A stretch of DNA of 64,000 nt from Fibrobacterota bacterium (GTDB lineage Bacteria; Fibrobacterota; Chitinivibrionia; Chitinivibrionales; FEN-1185). The notes beneath the pieces are model-generated. The model saw nothing but the letters and a program-made list of their open reading frames with translations, had not been told where the DNA came from and made no database searches. The translations under genes were made by a program, and so were the position numbers. Within the stretch, counting starts at the first letter, position 1; each line of letters begins with the position of its first letter. Of the stretch, positions 8,047 through 16,099 are shown in pieces. The stretch spans positions 64,334 through 128,333 of the forward strand of contig PLWQ01000017.1 of assembly GCA_003165595.1 (NCBI GenBank), given 5' to 3'.

Positions 8047-10376
8047 GAGAGCGTGTGTGCATAACCGGAATGGGCGTGGTGTGCAGCGCCGGCACAAACT
8101 GCGAAGAGTTTTACGAAAGCGTGGTTCACGGAACAGCATCGTTTTCTCTCATAGGGCGTCCGCACCTCGCACATTTCCGCGCCACGCATGCCGGTCTCAT
8201 CCGCGAGTTTGACGGGCAAGAGTTCGCAGCAAACCCCCGGGTTCGTTTCCTCGACCGTTTCGTTCACCTTGCCGCGGCAGCGGCGAGGGAGGCCATGACG
8301 GGGGCGGGTATTGCCCCCGCTGCCCTGTCCCGCGCCATGGGACTGGTATTCGCCACGTGCAGCGGGCCAATGCAAACCATAGAGCGCCGCTACGGCCGCG
8401 TCCTTGCCGGCGACGCGTCCCTTACCAAAGAAGAATTGTTCGCCAACCGGTACTATTCCGGGGCAAAGGCGCTCTCGCACCTGTTCGGTATTTCGGGTCC
8501 GAGTGCCACGGTGGTCACCGCGTGTTCGGCAAGCACCGCCGCAATCGGATTTGCCGCAGACCTTATCCGTCTGGGCATCATCGACGTTGCGCTGGCCGGC
8601 GGCAGCGACACCTTCAGCGAGACCACGCTTGCCGGGTTCGACGGCCTCAAGGCGACCTGTGAAGGCACCTGCGCTCCGTTTTCCAAGCCCGTGGGCCTTA
8701 ACCTGGGCGAAGGCGCGGCTTTCTGCGTTCTGGAGAGCCTGACGCATGCCCGGGCGCGTGGCGCAATAATCCATGCCGAAGTCCTGGGATTCGGTCTCAG
8801 CAACGACGCGTACCACTGCACCGCGCCCGATCCGTCGGGAACGGGTCAGTCGCTCGCCATGGAGCGCGCGCTCTATGACGCGGGCACATCGCCTTCGTCT
8901 ATATGCTACGTCAATGCGCACGGCACCGGCACCGAGGCCAACGACAAGGCCGAGACCAAGGCGATCCGCAAGGTGTTCGGCGATCATGCATTGGTGCTGC
9001 CAATGAGTTCCACAAAATCAATTATCGGGCATTGTCTGGGCGCGGCAGGAGCGCTCGAAACCGTGGCAAGCATCCTGTGCCTTTCCAAAGGCTATGTGCC
9101 GCCCACGGCGCATTTTTCGGAGCGCCGCGACGGCTGCGCACTCGATTATGTCCCTGACGCGGGCCGTCGCGCCGATTTTGACGGCCCCCTGCTCAAGAAC
9201 AACTTTGCGTTCGGCGGCAATAATGCGAGCATCGTTGTAAAAGTAAAGCCCGATCCCGCCTTCGCGCCGCCGGAACGAGGGGCCGGCGAGCCCGTGGTGA
9301 TAACCGGCATCGGTATTATGTCACCGGCCGGGGTGGGGGCGCAACGCCTGTGCGAAGCCGTATCCTTTGCCAAGGACCTTTCCTGCGATGCGGCAATCGC
9401 CGGAGGCGCCGGCCCGCGCGCGGCCAGGGTGCCCGACTTCGACATGGCCGCACTGGACCGCCGTATTGACATTCGCAACATGGACAGGTCGAGCATCCTG
9501 GCGACCGCCTCAACGCGGCTCGCTCTTGCGCAGGCCTTCGGCGCAGACCGGACTGCCGGACGCGGGGACGTCGGGCTGTTCCTCAACCTTTCCGCAGGAC
9601 CTTCGTGGGCCGAATCCGAGCACATTTGCTCGCTGTTGCGCGCCGATTTCCGGATCAATCAGGTTGCGGCGTTTCCCTATGTGGTGCCGAATTCAGTTGC
9701 GGGAAATGTGTGCAAGGCGCTTCGACTTACGGGACACAATACTACCCTGAGCTTCGGGCCCGGCGCCGGCCTCATGGGGCTTGGATTTGCCACGATTGCC
9801 ATCAGGAGCGGCCATGCGAGGGCTCTGGTGAGCCTCAGCGTCGATGAATTGTCCGAGCATTTTCTCACCGACATGCTTGAAGCGGGCCTGGCTTCGCCTG
9901 CCGGCGTCCCGTTGGCGGAAGGCGCCTGCGCCATGATGCTGGAAACCGAATCGAATGCCGCGGCCCGCGGCGCTGCGGTGCTGGGAACGGTGTGCTCGAC
10001 CGCCTATTCCACCGACACCGCCGATGTCATCCGTCCCAACGAAGGCGCGGACTCGCTCGCCGCAACCATGCGCAGTGCCCTTGACCTGGCGGGAATATCG
10101 GCTGAGGATATAGGCCTTGTGTGCTTGAGCGAGGCCAACAGCCGGGAAACCGATGCTCTGCGCGCCGCTTCCGGGCTGCGCGAGGCTCGTATCATAGACG
10201 TGCAGCCGAAGCTCGGCTGCGCAGAGGCGACGATTCCGCTGTTTTCACTGTCGTATGCGCTGCTGAATTCTTCGCTGGTGCCGTCCTTCGGAAAAAAGTA
10301 TATTCTCGTAGTTTTTGGCTCACCGCACGGGGTGAATTGCGTAACGGTTATCCACAAAGGCAATGTGAAAGACTAG
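8043..10376 (+). CDS. Ketosynthase - chain-length-factor fusion protein
   Basis: A 777-residue protein paralogous to the last two-thirds of the preceding one. Residues 1-400 are an intact beta-ketoacyl-ACP synthase: Cys161 in TACSAST, His293 in NAHGTGTEAND and His330 in STKSIIGH. Residues 417-777 start with PVVITGIGIMSPAG and keep the thiolase fold, but the nucleophile position is Gly (SFGPGAG) and both His motifs are gone, so this half is probably a chain-length factor or scaffold. In aromatic polyketide and aryl-polyene systems KS and CLF are usually separate subunits; here they are covalently joined. The GTG start overlaps the upstream stop as GTGA, which indicates translational coupling. 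The ACP gene begins five bases after the stop. Confidence 0.85.
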   Translation: MRERVCITGMGVVCSAGTNCEEFYESVVHGTASFSLIGRPHLAHFRATHAGLIREFDGQEFAANPRVRFLDRFVHLAAAAAREAMTGAGIAPAALSRAMGLVFATCSGPMQTIERRYGRVLAGDASLTKEELFANRYYSGAKALSHLFGISGPSATVVTACSASTAAIGFAADLIRLGIIDVALAGGSDTFSETTLAGFDGLKATCEGTCAPFSKPVGLNLGEGAAFCVLESLTHARARGAIIHAEVLGFGLSNDAYHCTAPDPSGTGQSLAMERALYDAGTSPSSICYVNAHGTGTEANDKAETKAIRKVFGDHALVLPMSSTKSIIGHCLGAAGALETVASILCLSKGYVPPTAHFSERRDGCALDYVPDAGRRADFDGPLLKNNFAFGGNNASIVVKVKPDPAFAPPERGAGEPVVITGIGIMSPAGVGAQRLCEAVSFAKDLSCDAAIAGGAGPRAARVPDFDMAALDRRIDIRNMDRSSILATASTRLALAQAFGADRTAGRGDVGLFLNLSAGPSWAESEHICSLLRADFRINQVAAFPYVVPNSVAGNVCKALRLTGHNTTLSFGPGAGLMGLGFATIAIRSGHARALVSLSVDELSEHFLTDMLEAGLASPAGVPLAEGACAMMLETESNAAARGAAVLGTVCSTAYSTDTADVIRPNEGADSLAATMRSALDLAGISAEDIGLVCLSEANSRETDALRAASGLREARIIDVQPKLGCAEATIPLFSLSYALLNSSLVPSFGKKYILVVFGSPHGVNCVTVIHKGNVKD

Positions 10377-10381
10377 ATGGT

Positions 10382-10678
10382 ATGACGGATACAATGCAGG
10401 CGGCAATCGACAAGCGCCGCCAAGTGATCGATACGTTCAAGCGGGAGCTCATCCGGCGGCTTAATCTGCCCTACACAACCGAGGACCTGCACGAAGACGT
10501 CGCGCTGCTGGGCGCGGGACTCGGCCTCGATTCCCTCGATGCCCTGGAAATCGTACTCTGCATCGAGAACTCGTTCGGCATCAAGATTCCCGACGAGAAC
10601 ATTGCGGTATTGCGGTCCATCAACACCGTGGTCGATTTCGTGCTCGCGCAAAAAGCCGAGAAAGAGGCCCCGCAATGA
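10382..10678 (+). CDS. acpP: Acyl carrier protein
   Basis: A 98-residue ACP, slightly longer than the usual 75-80 because of an N-terminal helix (QAAIDKRRQVIDTFKRELI). Ser51 in GLGLDSLDALEIV is the expected 4'-phosphopantetheine site, followed by the acidic helix II and the recognition motif FGIKIPDENI. It should carry the growing chain for the two ketosynthase fusions directly upstream. Its stop overlaps the next ATG (ATGA), so it is coupled to the GcvT-like gene. It is probably a dedicated carrier rather than the housekeeping ACP; the housekeeping gene is not in this window. Confidence 0.9.
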   Translation: MTDTMQAAIDKRRQVIDTFKRELIRRLNLPYTTEDLHEDVALLGAGLGLDSLDALEIVLCIENSFGIKIPDENIAVLRSINTVVDFVLAQKAEKEAPQ

Positions 10679-11784
10679 AAGCATCCCCTTTTCACGATTC
10701 CTTTGCAAAAAAAAATGCCGTGTTTGCCCAGCGGTACGGCACCTCCGTGGTGTCGAAGGTTTCCGATAGTGCCGCGGAATACCATTGTGTGCGCGACGCG
10801 CTCGCGCTCACCGACGTTTCGTATATGCAGCGGTTCAGTTTCCCAGAAGACAAGGGACTTGATTTTCTCGACTCCCTGTGCGCCGGCAACGTGGCCAAGG
10901 TGCGGTTCGGACGAATGCTCCACACGTTTATCGCGGACGAAAACGGGCACCTGCTCGCCGACTGCTACGTGGCCAATAACGACGAACAATTCGTTCTCCT
11001 TGCCGAAACCATCGTCGACGCGGCCGCGTTCAAGGACCTGCTGCTCTCGCGCGGCGCCGCGGACGCGGGCATGGTTGACCTTTCGGAAAGCCACGCGCTT
11101 CTGAGCGTCGACGGGTACAAGGCCTGGGCCGTGGTAAAGGGTCTCTTCGGCGCCGATGTGCTCGGGTTGCCGTATCTGTCGGTGGAGCGTTACGATTTCC
11201 AGGGAGAGCCTCTGGCACTTTTCCGGGCGGGGAAAACTTCGGAGTTCGGCTATTACCTCCTGGCGCCGGCGTCGAAGGCGGCGCCGCTGTTCGATGCGTG
11301 TCTGGCTATTGCCGCCGAGAACGGCGGGGGTCTGTGCGGGGTCGAGATCCACAACGACCTTCGGCTCGAAGGCCGTTTCTTCAACATTTTCGCGGAAGGC
11401 GCGGCCGTACGGGACCCGCTTGTCCTCGGGCTCCAGTGGATGATAGACTTCGGCAAGTCGGAATTCCTGGGCTCCAAGGCTATTTTCGCGCGCAGGGCCG
11501 CGGCGTTGTCCCACAAGATCATCGGCATCTGCACCGAGTCGGGCGCTAAGGAACTTGTCAAGGGCACGCCCATTTATAGCGGACCATCGCAAGTGAGCGA
11601 AGTGGTTGCGTCGTGCTATTCGCAGTTGTTAAGCACCTACGTCGGCCTCGCCGTGTTTCCGGTTGGCATCGCTTTTGCGGGCTTGCAGTTTTGCCTCGGG
11701 TCGGAACGCGGCCCTGCCATCCATACCATTTCGATGCCGCCCATCATGCCGAAGAGTTTGACGGTAAAACTGGACGAGCTGTAA
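10675..11784 (+). CDS. GcvT/YgfZ-like aminomethyltransferase-fold protein
   Basis: A 369-residue protein with the T-protein fold. The opening HDSFAKKNAVFAQRYG and LTDVSYMQRFSF match the start of glycine-cleavage aminomethyltransferases (ALxDLSHxxxF). LLSVDGYKAWAVVKGLFG and GLCGVEIHNDLRLEGRFFNIFAE correspond to the central region, with GLQWMIDFGKSEFLGSKA where GcvT has its LGLGWxVxxDKxxFIG. The family binds tetrahydrofolate and either transfers a one-carbon unit or, as YgfZ, assists Fe-S proteins. No other glycine-cleavage gene is nearby. Position between ACP and thioesterase suggests a one-carbon or Fe-S-support role in the lipid pathway; this is inference. Coupled to ACP by ATGA. Confidence 0.7.
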   Translation: MKASPFHDSFAKKNAVFAQRYGTSVVSKVSDSAAEYHCVRDALALTDVSYMQRFSFPEDKGLDFLDSLCAGNVAKVRFGRMLHTFIADENGHLLADCYVANNDEQFVLLAETIVDAAAFKDLLLSRGAADAGMVDLSESHALLSVDGYKAWAVVKGLFGADVLGLPYLSVERYDFQGEPLALFRAGKTSEFGYYLLAPASKAAPLFDACLAIAAENGGGLCGVEIHNDLRLEGRFFNIFAEGAAVRDPLVLGLQWMIDFGKSEFLGSKAIFARRAAALSHKIIGICTESGAKELVKGTPIYSGPSQVSEVVASCYSQLLSTYVGLAVFPVGIAFAGLQFCLGSERGPAIHTISMPPIMPKSLTVKLDEL

Positions 11785-11866
11785 AAGCAAACGTCTCCTC
11801 GTACGCTCAGTCCGGCGCTCCCGTTCCGTTAAAACGGCCCTCGCGCATCGTTCAAAGGATGCCCCA

Positions 11867-12286
11867 ATGCACACCATCAAGCGTCGTCTCCACATTACGC
11901 CCGCATTCCACCAGACCGACATGATGGGCGTCATTCACAATGCGCAGTATTTCCTCTGGTTTGAGGACGGCCGGCTTGCCATCATGAAAGAAATACTTTC
12001 CATTGAGGAAGCGATGGGCATGGGCTTCATAACGCCGGTTGTGGAGAACCGCTGCGAATACAAGCGATATGTCAAGTTCGGTGATCCGCTTATTCTGTTT
12101 ACCACGCACGAATTGATCGCGGCATACGAGGGCCGGCTCACCTTTCACCACTCGCTGGTGCACGAGACCACCAAGCTGGAGATGGCGGCGGGAACCACGG
12201 CAGTCACCGTGGTCGACCGCACAACCAACCGGCTTGTCAAGGACTGGCCCGACGATCTGTGGAAGAAGTATCAGGCGTTGAAGTAG
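11867..12286 (+). CDS. 4-hydroxybenzoyl-CoA-thioesterase-type acyl thioesterase
   Basis: A 139-residue hotdog-fold protein. QTDMMGVIHNAQYFLWFEDGRL matches the YbgC/FadM signature (family TDxxGVVxHxxYLRYFExAR), with the catalytic Asp in TD. The central RYVKFGDPLILFTTHELI and the C-terminal MAAGTTAVTVVDRTTNRLVK are also typical. It should hydrolyse acyl-ACP or acyl-CoA thioesters and release or edit chains made by this operon. The ATG lies 82 bases after the GcvT-like gene on the same strand. Confidence 0.85.
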   Translation: MHTIKRRLHITPAFHQTDMMGVIHNAQYFLWFEDGRLAIMKEILSIEEAMGMGFITPVVENRCEYKRYVKFGDPLILFTTHELIAAYEGRLTFHHSLVHETTKLEMAAGTTAVTVVDRTTNRLVKDWPDDLWKKYQALK

Positions 12287-12421
12287 TGATTTTGTGCAGC
12301 GCGAACAAGCATCAGAGAAGAAATCATTAACCCCGCCATCCCTTCTTTCATACCAATGAGTATTTTATAAGGCTGTCAAAAGTCAAAGCCCGTTGGACTA
12401 CCCATTGCGCACAAGGTAACC

Positions 12422-13156
12422 ATGTTTTCAAACAAGATCGCTCTTGTCACCGGGGGTTCGCGCGGCATCGGCAGGGCCGTTGTCGAGGATTTCCGCGCCA
12501 AGCACGCGACGGTATATTTCACGTATCACCGGCACGAAGAAGCGGCCGAAGAGACCGTGCAAAAGACCGGCGGCCATAAAGTATTGTGCCCGCAGGGGGA
12601 CGCCGAGGCAATCGAAAGAACCGTTGAGGACATCGTACAGCGCGAGGGACGCATCGACATTCTCGTCAACAACGCCGGCATCACCGCCGACGGCTACCTT
12701 ATGATGATGCCGTTTGACGAATGGAACAAGGTCCTCGATACCAACCTCAATGGCGCTTTCCGGTTTGCAAAGGCAGTGGTGCGTCCGATGATGAGTGCGC
12801 AAAAGGGAGTCATTGTCAATGTCGCGTCCGTGTCGGGGCTAGTGGGAATCGGCGGCCAGACCAATTACGCGGCGTCCAAGGGCGCCCTCATCGCATTTAC
12901 GCGGTCGCTGGCGGCCGAGCTTGGGCCACGCGGCATCCGCGTGAACGCGGTGGTGCCCGGATTCGTGGAGACCGACATGACCGCCAGAATGCCGCGGCAA
13001 ATCAAGCAGCAAAACCTTGCCAGGATTCTCGTCAAACGTTTTGGAACTCCCCGGGAAATTGCAGCAGCAGTGTCTTTTTTGTCGTCCGAAGATTCGTCGT
13101 ACATCATTGGCCAGGCGCTCGTTGTCGACGGCGGCCTCACCTCAACCGTGGCGTAG
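12422..13156 (+). CDS. fabG: 3-oxoacyl-ACP reductase FabG
   Basis: A 244-residue short-chain dehydrogenase/reductase of normal FabG length. The NADPH-binding TGGSRGIG is at residues 10-17, NNAG at 83-86, and the catalytic Ser136-Tyr149-Lys153 lies in NVASVSG...YAASK. The C-terminus GQALVVDGGLT is typical. It reduces the beta-keto group after each condensation. AAGG precedes the ATG by five bases. A 135-base gap separates it from the thioesterase gene, so an internal promoter is possible; fabD follows after seven bases. Confidence 0.9.
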   Translation: MFSNKIALVTGGSRGIGRAVVEDFRAKHATVYFTYHRHEEAAEETVQKTGGHKVLCPQGDAEAIERTVEDIVQREGRIDILVNNAGITADGYLMMMPFDEWNKVLDTNLNGAFRFAKAVVRPMMSAQKGVIVNVASVSGLVGIGGQTNYAASKGALIAFTRSLAAELGPRGIRVNAVVPGFVETDMTARMPRQIKQQNLARILVKRFGTPREIAAAVSFLSSEDSSYIIGQALVVDGGLTSTVA

Positions 13157-13163
13157 CAGATTC

Positions 13164-14105
13164 ATGACCGTTTTTCTCTTTCCAGGACAGGGCTCGCAGG
13201 AAATCGGCATGGGCGGCGACCTTTTCAAGGACGACGCGTTCTTCCGGTCTCTTGTCGCGCTCGGAAGCGACCTTACTCACGAAGACCTCGAAAAGCTGTG
13301 CCTGCGCGGACCGGAAAAAAGGCTCCGGCTCGCGCAGTTTCTCCAGCCGTTGCTGGCCAGCGTGTCGCTTGGCTACCTGCGTCGGGTGCTCCAGCGGGGG
13401 ATAATGCCGGACGCGGTGCTGGGGCACTCGCTCGGCGAAATAACCTCGCTTGCCGCAAGCGGGGTGGTCACGGCCGAAGAGGCGGTAACCATCGCGGCAA
13501 AGCGCGGCGAATTCATGGACGAGGCGGCCGCGCGGTGCAACGGCTGCATGATTGCCGTGCTTTTTACGCCTCTTGACAAAGTGAATGAGATCCTCGCCTC
13601 GATGAACAGGCCCGCCGACATCGTTCTCGCGAACGACAACGCCCCCAACCAGATCGTCGTGTCCGGCGATTGCGCGGCCACAGAGGAATTCTCGCACCTG
13701 CTTCGCGCGCAGGGGATCGGCAGGACGAAATCGATCCTTGTGTCGGGCCCCTGGCACAGCCCGTTCATGGCAAGCGCACGGGACAAGTTCAAAGAATGGG
13801 TGGCGTCCGTTCCGTTCAAGGCGCCCCGGGTGCCGATCCTGCTCAACTCCTCCGGCGCGTTCGAAGAGGATCCCGCGGTCATCAAGGACCTCATCACCCA
13901 GCAGCTCGTTAAGCCCGTGTACTGGCGCGCGTGCATGGAAACCCTTCGTAACAGGAATGCCGACGTGTTCCTGGAGATCGGGCCGCAGCGGATTCTCTCC
14001 GGACTCGTGCGGGTAAACGGCTTCCCAAAAACGACCACGGTGTACAATATCAACAATCTTACCGGGCTCGACCGCGCGGCCGGGGAGCTGGCGCACGGTT
14101 CGTGA
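13164..14105 (+). CDS. fabD: Malonyl-CoA:ACP transacylase FabD
   Basis: A 313-residue protein starting MTVFLFPGQGSQ, the canonical FabD opening. Ser89 in GHSLGE is the acyl-accepting nucleophile and His in GPWHSPF the partner. DIVLANDNAPNQIVVSG and the C-terminal FLEIGPQRILSGLV complete the family pattern. It loads malonyl units on the cluster's ACP. Frame alone would permit a start at 13017, but that would overlap fabG and add 49 residues unlike the family. Confidence 0.9.
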   Translation: MTVFLFPGQGSQEIGMGGDLFKDDAFFRSLVALGSDLTHEDLEKLCLRGPEKRLRLAQFLQPLLASVSLGYLRRVLQRGIMPDAVLGHSLGEITSLAASGVVTAEEAVTIAAKRGEFMDEAAARCNGCMIAVLFTPLDKVNEILASMNRPADIVLANDNAPNQIVVSGDCAATEEFSHLLRAQGIGRTKSILVSGPWHSPFMASARDKFKEWVASVPFKAPRVPILLNSSGAFEEDPAVIKDLITQQLVKPVYWRACMETLRNRNADVFLEIGPQRILSGLVRVNGFPKTTTVYNINNLTGLDRAAGELAHGS

Positions 14106-14113
14106 GGCATTGA

Positions 14114-14476
14114 ATCGACAAAAAAGACCTCATCCGCAGATACAAGGAAACGCCCCTTCCCATGGGCGTCTTCCAGGTGAAGAACCTTGCCAGCGGCAAG
14201 GTCTTTATCGCAACGGCCAAAAACCTTCCGGGCAAGATCAACAGCTGCAAATTCCAGCTTCAAAACGGCAGCCACCCGAACCGCGAGCTGCAGAGCGATT
14301 TCGCGCAGTGCGGGGAGTCGGGGTTTGTTTTTGAGATTCTCGACCGCCTCGAATACAAGGACGATCCCCTGTACAACTACGACGACGATTTGAAAACCCT
14401 GGAAGAATTGTGGCTCGACAGGCTCGAGCCGTACGGCGACAAGGGATATCACGTGAGGAAAAAGCCGGCGAAATGA
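14114..14476 (+). CDS. Small GIY-YIG-superfamily-like protein, possible ATC start
   Basis: About 120 residues. The core LIRRYKETPLPMGVFQVKN...GKVFIATAKNLPG...NRELQSDFAQCGESGFVFEILDRLE follows small GIY-YIG-like proteins (MGVYxIxN...GKxFVGSSxNL...HPNxxLQxDxxxxGxxxFxFEVL). The catalytic GIY and YIG are degenerate here (MGVFQ and VFIAT), so nuclease activity is doubtful. The first ATG in frame (14162) would delete the conserved N-terminal helix. The frame is open back to a TGA at 14111-14113, and the codon just after it, ATC at 14114, has GAGG six bases upstream, so unusual ATC initiation or a sequencing error is possible. It sits at the end of the operon with no clear link to lipid synthesis. 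Confidence 0.6.
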   Translation: MDKKDLIRRYKETPLPMGVFQVKNLASGKVFIATAKNLPGKINSCKFQLQNGSHPNRELQSDFAQCGESGFVFEILDRLEYKDDPLYNYDDDLKTLEELWLDRLEPYGDKGYHVRKKPAK

Positions 14477-14518
14477 ACCGAAGGAAATCCGGGGTCGCAG
14501 GTTAAAGCCGAAGCAGCC

Positions 14519-15604
14519 CTACATCACCGGCGGCGGAAAATATCTGTCGAGCCTTGCAAAAAGGAATTTGTCGCCCGCCAGCATGATCTTCCTGCTCACC
14601 AGTGCATCGCGCACGCTGATCTGCCGCATGAACACCTGCGCCCACACGCCGGAATCGACCGTGACCGTGAGATTCGGCGTCTCCGCCTTACCTTCTGTAA
14701 AGGCGCAGGCGCCGTGATCGACGGCAATATGCACCGAGTATTGCTTATCTGGAAAATCGAACTGGAGCACGGTCTTCAGGTGCGCCGTGGCAACGGGGTC
14801 GACGCTCCTGGCCATTTCCTGCATCAGGATGCGCACGTCCGACATTACGTTCCTGCTCAGCAGGTCGAGATCGCGCGACTGTTCTCCCATCGCAACCGCA
14901 TGTTCCCAGTAGATGTTGGAATACTTCTTAAAATAGGAGACGTCGGGCGAGAGCTCGGCCGCGGCCCTTCTTTGCGTGTCGGGAGAAATGCCGCCCAGGG
15001 TGGCCAGCTCGTACCCGGCCTTTACGTATGCGGCTTCGATGGCTTTGACGGTGAGCGGTTTGGCAAGCGAGAACTGCAGCAGGTACGATTCGGGCCTGAT
15101 GATCTCGCCGCACAGTTCCATGGACATAGCGTTGGCGTAGAGCGAAAACATGGCTCGCACGGCGGCAAAGTTTTCATCGCCCTTGAATGCGCCCACCACG
15201 ATAGAGGCGATCTTTTTGGGCCATTTTTCCGGAAACCGGAGAGCATTGCGCACCGTACCCTTTGGCGATTGCTCAAAGCGCGACTGGGTGAGCGGCAGGG
15301 TACGGTCGAGCACGTTTTTGAGGTGGCTGCTCACGGTGAAAGCGTTGAGCGGCGTGGCGCACACGACAATATCCGCGTCGAGAATATCCGCAAGGATCGC
15401 CGGCATATCGTCTTTGAGGATGCACTTTCCGGGGGAGGTTATCCAGCACGAATAGCAGCCGAGGCATTGCTTGATGTCAAGGGCTGCCAGGTCGCGCTCC
15501 ACCAGAGCGGCGCCCGCCTCGCGGACGCCCTTGACAAACAGGTCGGTGAGCCGCCGGGTAAAGCCATTCTTTCTCGGGTTTGCGCGCAACAGGAGCAGTT
15601 TCAT
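14519..15604 (-). CDS. Iron-sulfur-flavoprotein-like reductase fused to an SCP2-type domain
   Basis: A 361-residue protein. Residues 1-190 are a flavodoxin-like NAD(P)H:FMN reductase (LLLLRANPRKNGFTRRL, ADIVVCATPLNAFTVSSHLKNVLDR). Cys47, Cys50, Cys53 and Cys61 form a compact CX2CX2CX7C, like the cluster-binding motif of archaeal/anaerobe iron-sulfur flavoproteins. Residues 260-361 resemble a sterol-carrier-protein-2 domain (LQFDFPDKQYSVHIAVDHG, PNLTVTVDSGVWAQVFMRQIS, GDKFLFARLDRYF), which binds lipid or acyl chains. A reductase or desaturase acting on a bound acyl chain is a reasonable guess. Its ATG overlaps the fabZ stop (ATGA), so it belongs to the plsC-fabZ operon, convergent with the plus operon. 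Confidence 0.75.
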   Translation of the reverse strand: MKLLLLRANPRKNGFTRRLTDLFVKGVREAGAALVERDLAALDIKQCLGCYSCWITSPGKCILKDDMPAILADILDADIVVCATPLNAFTVSSHLKNVLDRTLPLTQSRFEQSPKGTVRNALRFPEKWPKKIASIVVGAFKGDENFAAVRAMFSLYANAMSMELCGEIIRPESYLLQFSLAKPLTVKAIEAAYVKAGYELATLGGISPDTQRRAAAELSPDVSYFKKYSNIYWEHAVAMGEQSRDLDLLSRNVMSDVRILMQEMARSVDPVATAHLKTVLQFDFPDKQYSVHIAVDHGACAFTEGKAETPNLTVTVDSGVWAQVFMRQISVRDALVSRKIMLAGDKFLFARLDRYFPPPVM

Positions 15605-16068
15605 AGTTCGCCGTCCATCATGGCAAGCGCCATAGTCCCTTTCGCGACCGTCTTCCTGCCCACCCTCGCCTCTACGGCATAGCTGTATAGTGCGCCGAAA
15701 CTCGTTTCGCGCGTGGAAAACATCTCCAGGGTCTCGCCGGGGAACGACGGGTTCAGGAACTTCATATTTGCCGAGGCCAGATAGAAGATCTGCGGCTCTT
15801 TGGCAAGCTTTGCGCCGCTCACTTTTTTGGAGAGTCCCCACAAAAGTCCGCTGGTTTGCGCCAGGGCGTCAATGACAAGAACGCCGGGCATGATGTGTTT
15901 CTGCGGAAAATGCCCCTCGAAATACGGCTCGCTGTCCAGGATGTCGCGCTGGGTGGCTATTGTTTTGTCAACAACGAGTCTGGTCACCCGGTCAACAAAT
16001 AGAAACGGAGGCCGGTGGGGCAGGATGGCGAGGATGTCCTCGCGCGAAAAAGAGACGGGTTCGGTCAT
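15601..16068 (-). CDS. fabZ: 3-hydroxyacyl-ACP dehydratase FabZ
   Basis: A 155-residue hotdog dehydratase. His18 in LPHRPPFLFVDRV is the catalytic His; YFEGHFPQKHIMPGVLVIDALAQTSG holds the acidic partner. In most FabZ proteins that residue is Glu, but here it is Asp67, as in FabA. It dehydrates beta-hydroxyacyl-ACP. AGGA five bases before ATG 16068 fixes the start. It lies 31 bases after plsC and overlaps the flavoprotein gene by four bases. Confidence 0.88.
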   Translation of the reverse strand: MTEPVSFSREDILAILPHRPPFLFVDRVTRLVVDKTIATQRDILDSEPYFEGHFPQKHIMPGVLVIDALAQTSGLLWGLSKKVSGAKLAKEPQIFYLASANMKFLNPSFPGETLEMFSTRETSFGALYSYAVEARVGRKTVAKGTMALAMMDGEL

Positions 16069-16099
16069 GCTGATCCTTTGCCTGGAAAATCTGGGTGCA

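Noticed and set aside
7279-8987. Minus-strand frames of 286 and 326 codons opposite the ketosynthase genes
   Set aside because: Same cause: shadows of strongly coding plus-strand DNA, with no recognisable family.
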